A DNA stretch of 13,411 nt from Dysgonamonadaceae bacterium. GTDB taxonomy: Bacteria > Bacteroidota > Bacteroidia > Bacteroidales > Azobacteroidaceae. Of the stretch, positions 5,692 through 13,306 are shown one piece after another. The stretch covers positions 1 through 13,411 of the forward strand of contig JAITCT010000153.1 of assembly GCA_031282925.1 (NCBI GenBank), in the 5' to 3' direction. The notes under the pieces are model-generated. The model worked only from the letters and a program-made list of their open reading frames with translations. It was not told where the DNA came from and did not search any database. A program made the position numbers and the translations under genes. The first letter of the stretch is position 1. Each line of letters opens with the position of its first letter.

Positions 5692-7422
5692 ATGAAAGCG
5701 AAACAATACAAGCGCTTGCCTTGCGGCAATGCCGATTTCAAGAACATGATTACTCAAAATTATGCCTGCGTGGATAAAACGCGGTATATTGAAATGCTGG
5801 AAAATGAGAGTAATAAAAATCAAATTTTCATCCGTCCGCGCAAGTTCGGTAAAAGCCTGTTCTTTACGACTTTAATGTATTATTACGACCTGAATGAGGC
5901 GGAAAATTTCGAACAACTGTTCGGCGGTTTCTATATCGGCAAGCATCCTACGCCCGAACGAAATTCGTATGCCATATTGAAATTTGACTTTTCCGGACTG
6001 GATACTTCCGGAGAAAAAGAATTCAAAGCGGATTTTTCAAGCCGTGTGCAGGAATCTGTCCGCAATTTTTTCCGTATTTACAGGCATGTTTTTTCGGAGG
6101 CAGACAGGTATGTTGACCGGATAGATGAAGAAAAGCCGGGAGTGTCATCTCTGGAAAAGATTTTCGCCGCAGCCGAACAGGACAAGGTGAAACTTTTCCT
6201 TCTCATTGACGAATATGATCACTTTGCCAACGACCTCATCAGCATGGGCAACCGGCAGGAACGGGACTTCTATAAAAAGTTGACGGCCGCCAACGGCCCG
6301 GTGCGCGATTTCTACGAAAGGATAAAAATGGCGGCAAAAACCTCCCTTGTGAACCGCACCTTTATCACCGGCACCTCTCCCGTGATGCTTGCAGACCTTA
6401 CCGGCGGATACAACATTGCCGATATCCTCACCCTGGAGCCTCGATACAACGAAATGATGGGCTTCACACGGGAGGAGGTCGAGTGGCTGATGCGGGAAAC
6501 AGGCGTTGACGAAAGTTGCATCAACGTGGATATTGAAACCTGTTACGGCGGCTATCTGTTTCATGCTGACGGGCAGCACCGGGTATATAATCCGGCCATG
6601 ATAACCTACTTTTTTGAACAGATATTAAGATACCGGAAGCCGCCCGAAAAGATCATCGACCTGAACCTGGAAACAAATTACGGACATTTGCGCCGCCTCG
6701 TTCTGAACGAGGGCAACCGCGAAACGCTTATCCGCCTCCTGAAGGAAGGCGAAATCGTTGAGGAAATGCCGGAAAAATTCTCTGTTGACCGTTTGAACGG
6801 TGAGCGGTATTTCGTTTCCCTGCTTTTCTATATGGGTTTGCTCACTGTTAAAGAACGCTGCCTGTTTCGGTTGAAGATCGTCATTCCCAACTATGCCGTC
6901 AAAACCTTGTTTTGGGAATACATCATGCTGCTGGTAGAGGAAACTTCTCCCAGTCTGCATATTGAGTCCCGTCTTTTGAACGAGGCGATTTACGCCCTGG
7001 CAATGGACGGCAATCCGGAGCCGTTTATCGCCTGCATTTCCAAAAACGCTTTCAGCAAATTGTCGGACTACGACTGGCGGCATTTCGACGAAAAATATAT
7101 TCAAATTCTTTTACTGTCGTATTTTTCCAGAAATAAAGTATATTTACCGGTGAACGAATACGAAACCGTTCCCGATTGCGCGGACATTTACCTGCAACGC
7201 AGTCCCCTGCTGCCTCAGATAAAATACGAATGGATTTGGGCATTGAAGTACTGTCAAGGGGGCGCGGGCGATGCGGACATCGCCATCCAGCAGAAAAAAG
7301 GACGGGCGCAGGTGGAACAATACATCGCTTCCCACCGTTTGGGCGGTTGTCCCGACTTGAAAGCGGCTGTCATTGTCTTCACAGGCAGAAGCCAATACCG
7401 GATTTTACAGATAGAACATTAG
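5692..7422 (+). CDS. AAA-type ATPase with degenerate PD-(D/E)XK-like C-terminal domain (576 aa)
   Basis: The layout matches the widespread 'AAA-ATPase-like + DUF1703' family (PF09820-like N-terminus, PD-(D/E)XK-type C-terminus). The N-terminus has LPCGNADFKNMITQNYACVDKT (about 9-30), a Walker-A-like RPRKFGKS (48-55), Walker B LFLLIDEYDHF (168-178) and the TGTSPVMLADLTGGYNIA segment (227-243). The C-terminus carries the nuclease-like core: D498 in CADIYLQRSP, then YEWIWALKY (512-520) with K519. In family members I recall, this reads ELKY, with a Glu at the place of A517. That would break the D...ExK metal site, so nuclease activity is doubtful, whereas the ATPase motifs look intact. Genes of this family are common, often many per genome, in Bacteroidales, and their role is unknown. 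It has its own promoter and no partner gene, and is flanked on both sides by repeat clusters. Confidence 0.9.
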   Translation: MKAKQYKRLPCGNADFKNMITQNYACVDKTRYIEMLENESNKNQIFIRPRKFGKSLFFTTLMYYYDLNEAENFEQLFGGFYIGKHPTPERNSYAILKFDFSGLDTSGEKEFKADFSSRVQESVRNFFRIYRHVFSEADRYVDRIDEEKPGVSSLEKIFAAAEQDKVKLFLLIDEYDHFANDLISMGNRQERDFYKKLTAANGPVRDFYERIKMAAKTSLVNRTFITGTSPVMLADLTGGYNIADILTLEPRYNEMMGFTREEVEWLMRETGVDESCINVDIETCYGGYLFHADGQHRVYNPAMITYFFEQILRYRKPPEKIIDLNLETNYGHLRRLVLNEGNRETLIRLLKEGEIVEEMPEKFSVDRLNGERYFVSLLFYMGLLTVKERCLFRLKIVIPNYAVKTLFWEYIMLLVEETSPSLHIESRLLNEAIYALAMDGNPEPFIACISKNAFSKLSDYDWRHFDEKYIQILLLSYFSRNKVYLPVNEYETVPDCADIYLQRSPLLPQIKYEWIWALKYCQGGAGDADIAIQQKKGRAQVEQYIASHRLGGCPDLKAAVIVFTGRSQYRILQIEH

Positions 7423-7437
7423 ATGCAATAAGTTAAT

Positions 7438-7715
7438 TTGCCACTAATACACTAATTGACAACGAATATTTATTCGTATAAAATTCGTGCATTAGTGGCA
7501 ATCAAAAAATAAATATTCGTTGCCAATTCGTGCATTCGTGGCAATAAAAAAATAAATGTCAATAAAAATTGCCACTAATGCACTGATTTATACGAATAAA
7601 TATTCGTTGCCAATTCGTGCATTCGTGGCAATAAAAAAATAAATGTTAATAAAAATGCCACTAATGCACTAATTTATACGAATATATGAGTTGCCAATTC
7701 GTGCATTAGTGGCAA
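7438..7715. repeat. Cluster of long imperfect palindromes (three full units and one half unit)
   Basis: Each full unit has a left arm like TTGCCACTAATGCACTAATT and a right arm like AATTCGTGCATTAGTGGCAA; in two of the three units a small inner palindrome ACGAATA-NN-TATTCGT lies between them. Full units are 7438-7501, 7569-7631 and 7656-7715. In the last, the inner right arm is diverged (ATATATGAG). A half unit (right arm only) is at 7514-7545. Segment 7514-7598 recurs at 7601-7684 with only a few differences, an approximately 86-bp tandem duplication that created the extra units. A-rich linkers separate the units. The cluster fills nearly the whole gap before the TldD-like gene, ending 21 bases before its ATG, and leaves no standard promoter visible. 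Similar 'attcgtgcattagtggca' palindromes are, from memory, widespread intergenic repeats in Bacteroidota. Confidence 0.85.
7514..7684. repeat. Approximately 86-bp tandem duplication inside the palindrome cluster
   Basis: 7514-7598 and 7601-7684 align end to end with two substitutions (GTCAAT/GTTAAT and CTGATT/CTAATT) and one single-base deletion (AAAAATTG/AAAAATG). The near identity shows that this duplication is more recent than the divergence of the outer units. Confidence 0.85.
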
Positions 7716-7736
7716 TCAAAAAAACAAATAAACAGA

Positions 7737-10700
7737 ATGAACCAACGCATTTTCATCACTTTTCTGTGCCTGTTGTCAGGCATACTCACCGTTTCGGGGC
7801 AAGACCCCGTTTTCAACACATTACAATCCGAATTGAATCGTAATTTCTCGGTATTGAAAGAACAGCCGATTCCTGCATATTACATTTTCCTGCGACTGGA
7901 CGAATTTCAATCCATGACTTGCACGGGAAGGTTAGGCCGTCTGCAAACAGCCCCGCAACTGGGAAGTCCGTCACATGTTTTGTCTTCCGGCCTCCGCGTC
8001 GGCGGTAAAAACCTGGATAACACCCACGAAATCAGGGAATCCGGACAAGGCAGTTACAGCGATATGCGAATCGCTGCCGATTATGTTCCCATTGACAACA
8101 ATCCCGATGTGCTGAAAAAAACAGTTTGGTTGCAACTGGATAATCTGTACAAAGACGATGTTCAAATTTATGAACAAATCAAAGCCAACATGGCTGTGAA
8201 AGTCAAACAGGAAGATAAATCGCCCGATTTTTCCGTCGAGAAAGCAGAAAATTATTATGAAGCGCCCGTTACTTGGGAATCGCTGCAAATAGACCCGAAA
8301 ATATGGGAAGAAAAAGTAAGGAAATACTCCGGAATTTTCGATGAAAACAATGACCTGTCGGATGGCTTGGCCTATCTGTCCGCCGGCCTTGCCCGCAAAA
8401 TATTTGTTGATACCGAAGGGCGCGAAATCGCGCAAAATTCCGTTACCTTTCAATTGGCGCTGACGGCCGAAGCGATTGCCGACGACGGTATGCACCTGCC
8501 GCTTTTTAAGACCTGGACGGGCTTTTCCTTATCGGAACTGCCTCCGGACGAAGAAGTTCTGAAGGCTGCCCGCGAAATGAGCCAAATGCTTTCCAGGCTC
8601 AAAAAAGCGCCGGTGGTAGAATCATTTTCCGGGCCGGCAATTCTTTCGCCCGAAGCGTCCGGCGTATTTTTCCATGAAATATTCGGACACCGCGTGGAAG
8701 GTTCGCGACTGAAACAGGAAAATGATGCGCAAACTTTCAAAAAGAAAGTCGGCGAGCGGGTATTGCCCAAGCATCTTTCCGTTACTTTCGACCCGACTTT
8801 AAAATATTTCGGGCAAACGCCTTTGAATGGTTACTATGTGTTCGATGATGAAGGAATTCGCGGACAAAAAACGGAAGTGGTACGAAACGGCGTCCTGAAA
8901 GAATTCCTGATGTCGCGCACGCCCATCGAAGGATTCGCCCATTCCAACGGACACGGGCGCTCGCAGGCAGGACTTGCGCCCGGCTCCCGCCAGTCCAGTT
9001 TAATAGTCGAAAGTTCCCAAAAGCTCGGCAGGGAAGAACTTCTCAAACGGTTGCGCAAAGAAGCCAAATTGCAAGGCAAAGAATATGCTTACTATTTCAG
9101 GGAAGTGTCCGGCGGATTTACCAATACGGGCCGCTATTCGCCCAATGCGTTCAACGTTACGCCCTTGGTGGTTTACCGGATTTATACCGACGGGCGTCCC
9201 GACGAACTGGTGCGCGGCGTGGATTTGGTAGGAACGCCATTGGCGATGTTTTCGCAAATCACGGCTTGCGGGGACGAATATGCGGTATTTAACGGAACAT
9301 GCGGCGCAGAATCGGGTTCAATACCCGTCTCGTGCATAGCGCCGGCGCTTCTGGTCAAACAGATCGAAACGCAGAAGCGAGCCAAAAGTCAGTCTCAACC
9401 GCCCATCCTTTCCAAACCTGCGCCGGAGAAGCTTTCCCAAACATCTGATACCTGCGTCGTACCGGCGGCTATTGCCAAAGAAGTGGAACGCGCACTGGAA
9501 GGCCTCCGCTTGCCCGGATTGCAAGCGCCGTTCTTTATCTCCTACATCATTGGCGATGTCAAACAGTTGACGGTCAATGCTTCCTGCGGCAGTTTGGTTT
9601 CTTCCGGGTATATTCCCGACCGGAGAAGCTCCGCCCGGTTATTGATAGGCGATTACCGGCGTACGGATGAAAACTTCAACGGCTCCACCGGCGGTTCGGT
9701 CGGTTATGACGGAACTGTCTGCGCCGATAACGATGAAGCGGGAATCAGATATACCGTCTGGCGCGATTTGGACGCAATTTACAAAGATGCTGCGGAAACA
9801 TACCAGCAAAAACTTTCCGCTATCAAACAGTTAAACATTCCAGCCAAAAATCTGGAATTGCCCGACTGGGAGAAAACGGAGCCTGTTGTAATGAACAGCA
9901 TCCCGCTTCCCGATATTGATTTCAAAGCGGCGGCTTACGAAGAATATGCCAAAGCGGCCTCCGCCGTTTTCAACGATTATCGGGAAATATCCAATTCCAG
10001 TGTTTCGCTATTGGTTTATTCGGCGGTCATTTACATATATAATACGGAAAAATCGTCCATCCGCCTGCCTTTGGTTTTCGCTTCCATCAAATCAAACGCA
10101 GAAATCAAAACAGGCGAAGGCGAAAATTTGCAGAACGGATTTGACATAACGGCAGGTCATCCGAAAGAATTGCCTTCTGTCGAAGAAATCAGGAACAGGT
10201 GCAAGGAATTGGCGGAAAACCTGATAGAAGAATCTAAAGCAGCCAAATTGGACGAATCGTATTCCGGCCCTGTTTTATTTGAAGGCGAGCCGGTGAGCAA
10301 AACATTTTACGGCAGTTTTTTCTACAGGGAAAATTCCTTAATCGCCGAGCGTAAACCGCTTACGCCCAACGGCGTTTCCTACGGCGGCAACAGTCTGGAA
10401 GATATGATAAACAAACGAATCACGGCTAAAGAAATTACTATCGAGGATTTAACCGGAACGCCCGAATACGCCGGCACGAAACTGCTGGGCTACACGCCGG
10501 TTGACGCCGAGGCGGTAATTCCGCCCGCCAAATTGACACTGGTCAAAAACGGTATCCTTAAAACGTTGCTGAACGATCGGATGCCGACAGAGAAAGTCCC
10601 CCATTCCAACGGACATGCCCTCCCGGTTACTTCCGGCGTCGGATATGCCATCAATACCGGCGTCATCCGGATGACCCATACCTCGCGAAAACCGAAAGAA

Positions 10701-11060
10701 GAACTGCGCAAAGAACTTTTCCGCCTGGCCAAAGAAGAAGGCTACGATTACGCCTGTATCGTCAAAGGAAATACCGACCGGATGCAGTTGTACCGGGTAA
10801 ACATTGCCGACGGCACGGAAAAGAGAGTTCGCTCGGCAGTTATCAATAACCTGCTGAATGTTGAAACGTTCAAGAAAATAGCGGGTGTTTCGGACAAAGA
10901 GTTTATTTATAACGGAATGGCGGGAAATTTAATTTCCATTATTACGCCGGATGCGATTTTGTTTGAAGAACTGCGTATCCAGAGCGATCGGGTGGACAGT
11001 TTCCGGAAAGCGCCTTTGGTTAGTCATCCATACGGTTCGGAGGCAGCCGCTCCCTTGTAA
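7737..11060 (+). CDS. Exported double TldD/PmbA-like protein: active half fused to inactive half (1107 aa)
   Basis: The N-terminus (MNQRIFITFLCLLSGILTVSGQ, 1-22) is a Sec signal peptide. Two homologous TldD/PmbA-like units follow, joined by a Gln/Ser/Pro/Lys-rich linker (about 545-572). Unit 1 (about 23-544) has the metalloprotease motif HEIFGH (H313, E314, H318) and the later NGTCG with C522, the place of the third zinc ligand in E. coli TldD. Unit 2 (about 573-1107) repeats the same landmarks (TVWRDLDAIYKD against TVWLQLDNLYKD; LVKNGILKTLL and HSNGH against VVRNGVLKEFL and HSNGH). However, its HExxxH site is replaced by KTFYGSFFY (855-863) and the Cys site by NGMAG (1059-1063), so it should bind no metal. 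The protein probably degrades peptides in the periplasm or outside the cell. It is about twice the usual family length. No signal peptide remains at the junction, which argues against a simple missing stop codon. It stands alone between repeats and htpG; its substrate is unknown. Confidence 0.9.
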   Translation: MNQRIFITFLCLLSGILTVSGQDPVFNTLQSELNRNFSVLKEQPIPAYYIFLRLDEFQSMTCTGRLGRLQTAPQLGSPSHVLSSGLRVGGKNLDNTHEIRESGQGSYSDMRIAADYVPIDNNPDVLKKTVWLQLDNLYKDDVQIYEQIKANMAVKVKQEDKSPDFSVEKAENYYEAPVTWESLQIDPKIWEEKVRKYSGIFDENNDLSDGLAYLSAGLARKIFVDTEGREIAQNSVTFQLALTAEAIADDGMHLPLFKTWTGFSLSELPPDEEVLKAAREMSQMLSRLKKAPVVESFSGPAILSPEASGVFFHEIFGHRVEGSRLKQENDAQTFKKKVGERVLPKHLSVTFDPTLKYFGQTPLNGYYVFDDEGIRGQKTEVVRNGVLKEFLMSRTPIEGFAHSNGHGRSQAGLAPGSRQSSLIVESSQKLGREELLKRLRKEAKLQGKEYAYYFREVSGGFTNTGRYSPNAFNVTPLVVYRIYTDGRPDELVRGVDLVGTPLAMFSQITACGDEYAVFNGTCGAESGSIPVSCIAPALLVKQIETQKRAKSQSQPPILSKPAPEKLSQTSDTCVVPAAIAKEVERALEGLRLPGLQAPFFISYIIGDVKQLTVNASCGSLVSSGYIPDRRSSARLLIGDYRRTDENFNGSTGGSVGYDGTVCADNDEAGIRYTVWRDLDAIYKDAAETYQQKLSAIKQLNIPAKNLELPDWEKTEPVVMNSIPLPDIDFKAAAYEEYAKAASAVFNDYREISNSSVSLLVYSAVIYIYNTEKSSIRLPLVFASIKSNAEIKTGEGENLQNGFDITAGHPKELPSVEEIRNRCKELAENLIEESKAAKLDESYSGPVLFEGEPVSKTFYGSFFYRENSLIAERKPLTPNGVSYGGNSLEDMINKRITAKEITIEDLTGTPEYAGTKLLGYTPVDAEAVIPPAKLTLVKNGILKTLLNDRMPTEKVPHSNGHALPVTSGVGYAINTGVIRMTHTSRKPKEELRKELFRLAKEEGYDYACIVKGNTDRMQLYRVNIADGTEKRVRSAVINNLLNVETFKKIAGVSDKEFIYNGMAGNLISIITPDAILFEELRIQSDRVDSFRKAPLVSHPYGSEAAAPL

Positions 11061-11129
11061 ACATGAATTTCCGCCCTGCGCGAAAACGACAAAATGTCAG
11101 TCCTGATTAATTGGCATTTTCTTTGCGAG

Positions 11130-11137
11130 TACCTTCG
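11130..11137 (+). promoter_or_regulatory. -7-like box upstream of htpG (TACCTTCG)
   Basis: TACCTTCG differs from TAnnTTTG by one base and lies 30 bases before the ATG at 11168. No standard -33 TTTG is at the expected distance. No heat-shock operator such as CIRCE was found in the gap. Confidence 0.4.
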
Positions 11138-11167
11138 CAAAATATTTAAAATTAAACAGAAAAAAAG

Positions 11168-13039
11168 ATGAATACACAAAAACAAACCGGTCATATCGGC
11201 GTTACGACCGAAAACATTTTCCCGATTATCAAAAAGTTTTTATACAGCGACCATGAAATATTCCTTCGCGAATTGGTTTCCAATGCGGTAGACGCCACCC
11301 AAAAACTGAAAACCCTGGCGTCTGTCGGTGAATTTAAAAGCGAGTTAGGCGATTTGGCAGTTCGCATCAGCGCAGACGAACAGAAAAAAACGCTGAAAAT
11401 ATCCGACCGTGGAGTCGGTATGACAGCCGGAGAAATTGAAAAATACATCAATCAGATTGCATTTTCAAGCGCCAACGATTTCCTGGATAAATACAAAAAA
11501 GATGCTAATTCGATGATCGGCCATTTTGGGTTGGGGTTTTACTCGGCTTTTATGGTATCGAAAAAAGTGGAAATTATCACCAAATCGTGGAAAGACGACG
11601 CTCCGGCAATGAAATGGGAATGTGACGGCTCGCCCGAATACACGATGACCGAAACGGAAAAGGACGATCGCGGAACCGAAATTATCCTTCATATTGACGA
11701 TGAAAATAAAGAGTTTCTCGAAAAATTCAAGATAGAATCTTTACTGAAAAAATACTGCCGTTTCCTTCCCGTTCCTGTTGTTTTCGGCAAAAAAACAGAA
11801 TGGAAAGACGGTAAATCCGTCGAAACCGGCGAAGACAGCATCATCAACGATTCCAACCCTGCCTGGACACGCAAACCTGCCGAATTGACCGACGAAGATT
11901 ACATCAAATTCTATAAAGAACTTTATCCTTTCAGCGACGATCCGCTGTTCTGGATTCACCTTAATGTGGATTATCCTTTCAACCTGACGGGAATCCTTTA
12001 TTTTCCGAAAGTGAAAAGCGGGATTGACTTGCAAAAAAATAAAATCCAGCTCTACTGCAATCAGGTATATGTTACCGATTCGGTGGAAGGGATTGTTCCC
12101 GAATTTCTTACGTTGCTGCACGGGGTCATTGATTCGCCGGATATTCCCCTGAACGTTTCCCGTTCCTGTTTGCAAAGCGACGGCAATGTAAAGAAAATAT
12201 CTACCTACATTACCAAAAAAGTAGCAGACCGTTTGGACGAAATTTTTAAAAACAACCGTCCGCAGTTTGAAGAAAAATGGGACAGCCTGAAGATTTTTAT
12301 TGAATACGGAATCATCACCGATGAAAAATTCTATGAAAAAGCGTCTAAATTTGTACTGGTCAAAGACGTGGAAAATAAATGCTATACTTTGGACGAATAC
12401 AAATCCCTGATTGAAACCAACCAAACCGACAAAGACGGAAATCTTATCTATCTATATACAACCGGTAAAGACGAACAGTATGCCTATATATCCGAAGCCA
12501 AAGACAAGGCTTACGACGTGTTGGTGATGGATGGGCAATTGGACGTCCATTTCGTCAATAAACTGGAACAACACTTTGAAAAATCGCGTTTTGTCCGCGT
12601 GGACAGCGATGTAATTGACAACTTAATCAAAAAAAGCGACAGTCAGGAAGTCAAACTGGCCGATGAAGAGCGCAAGGCTTTGGTCGAACTTTTCAAATCA
12701 GCGATTCCGCCCGTCGAAAAAACCGATTTTATTGTCGGTTTCGAACATTTGGGTGAAAAAGGGAATCCTGTAACGATTACCCAAAACGAATTTATGCGCC
12801 GCATGAAAGAAATGGCGGAAATGCAGGGCGGCATGAGTTTTTACGGCGAAATGCCCACATCCTACAGTTTGACGGTCAACCTGGATTATCCTTTGGTCAA
12901 GCAAGTAATTGGCGATAAGGAAAATTCAAAAGAATTGATCGGACAAATGGTTGATTTGGCGCTGTTAACCAACGGCCTGCTGAAAGGTGAAGCCTTGAGC
13001 AAATTCGTTAAGCGCAGTTTGGAAATGATACATGCATAA
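11168..13039 (+). CDS. htpG: Molecular chaperone HtpG (bacterial Hsp90, 623 aa)
   Basis: This is a cytoplasmic ATP-dependent chaperone dimer. The GHKL ATPase domain is complete: E35 and N39 in FLRELVSNAVDA, D80 in ISDRGVGM, and the lid motif GHFGLGFYS (118-126). The middle domain has WIHLNVDYPFNLTGILYFPK and LYCNQVYVTDSVEGIVPEF, followed by PLNVSRSCLQSD with the catalytic-loop Arg. The C-terminal dimerisation domain ends VDLALLTNGLLKGEALSKFVKRSLEMIHA. Compared with Bacteroides HtpG (about 680 aa in my memory), the charged coiled-coil insertion before the final helices is missing: LDYPLVKQVIGDKENS runs directly into KELIGQMVDLALL. The start at 11168 is followed by MNTQKQTGHIGVTTENIFPI, the standard N-terminus, so nothing is lost at the 5' end. 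Confidence 0.97.
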   Translation: MNTQKQTGHIGVTTENIFPIIKKFLYSDHEIFLRELVSNAVDATQKLKTLASVGEFKSELGDLAVRISADEQKKTLKISDRGVGMTAGEIEKYINQIAFSSANDFLDKYKKDANSMIGHFGLGFYSAFMVSKKVEIITKSWKDDAPAMKWECDGSPEYTMTETEKDDRGTEIILHIDDENKEFLEKFKIESLLKKYCRFLPVPVVFGKKTEWKDGKSVETGEDSIINDSNPAWTRKPAELTDEDYIKFYKELYPFSDDPLFWIHLNVDYPFNLTGILYFPKVKSGIDLQKNKIQLYCNQVYVTDSVEGIVPEFLTLLHGVIDSPDIPLNVSRSCLQSDGNVKKISTYITKKVADRLDEIFKNNRPQFEEKWDSLKIFIEYGIITDEKFYEKASKFVLVKDVENKCYTLDEYKSLIETNQTDKDGNLIYLYTTGKDEQYAYISEAKDKAYDVLVMDGQLDVHFVNKLEQHFEKSRFVRVDSDVIDNLIKKSDSQEVKLADEERKALVELFKSAIPPVEKTDFIVGFEHLGEKGNPVTITQNEFMRRMKEMAEMQGGMSFYGEMPTSYSLTVNLDYPLVKQVIGDKENSKELIGQMVDLALLTNGLLKGEALSKFVKRSLEMIHA

Positions 13040-13057
13040 AAACTTCCGTCGAGAGGG

Positions 13058-13160
13058 GCATTTCAAATTGTCGCACCCTGTCACTGGCTTCGCCGAACGT
13101 TGTTTCCCGCGCAGGCGGGAATGATGGGCTTCACAACCGCACTGCGACAATTTGAAATGC
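13058..13160. repeat. 103-bp inverted-repeat element (MITE- or REP-like) behind htpG
   Basis: GCATTTCAAATTGTCGCA (13058-13075) and its perfect reverse complement TGCGACAATTTGAAATGC (13143-13160) enclose 67 bases. These contain a second hairpin, TTCCCGC (13104-13110)-GCAG-GCGGGAA (13115-13121), and a GTTGT (13099-13103)/ACAAC (13133-13137) pair. The whole can fold into one long branched hairpin. It begins 18 bases after the htpG stop and could act as its 3' end. No target-site duplication is visible and there is no T-tract. Confidence 0.75.
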
Positions 13161-13179
13161 ACTCATTCGTAATTTCAAT

Positions 13180-13211
13180 TTTGCTAATATAAAAATTTTT
13201 CCCGAAATTTG
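13180..13211 (+). promoter_or_regulatory. Candidate promoter of ligA (TTTG-N20-GAAATTTG)
   Basis: TTTG (13180-13183) is followed after exactly 20 bases by GAAATTTG (13204-13211), one mismatch from TAnnTTTG. This is the best-spaced promoter candidate in the gap and would give a leader of about 90 bases before the ligA ATG. The rest of 13161-13306 is A/T-rich with nothing else recognisable. Confidence 0.5.
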
Positions 13212-13306
13212 CGGTCTCATAATTTCGTAAAATAATTAACTTCCCAAATTGCAGCCACAATACAATCGTTAAGTTTTATTTTTTCGAAGTAAAATGATAA
13301 AATTCA

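Noticed and set aside
7438..7715. CRISPR array or inverted-repeat ends of an IS element
   Set aside because: Units are imperfect palindromes without unique spacers, and no transposase frame lies between any pair of arms.
9416..9460. Junction of two originally separate TldD-type genes caused by a sequencing error
   Set aside because: The frame is continuous, the linker is low-complexity and hydrophilic, and no signal peptide or start region of a second exported protein remains. A true fusion is more likely, though read-level checking would settle it.
7971..9524. Long minus-strand open frames opposite the TldD-like gene
   Set aside because: They overlap a well-supported coding sequence, show no domains, and follow from its codon composition.
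11741..12424. 227-aa minus-strand open frame opposite htpG
   Set aside because: It is Phe/Val-rich, as expected for the complement of a Lys/Glu/Asp-rich gene; it is a shadow of htpG.
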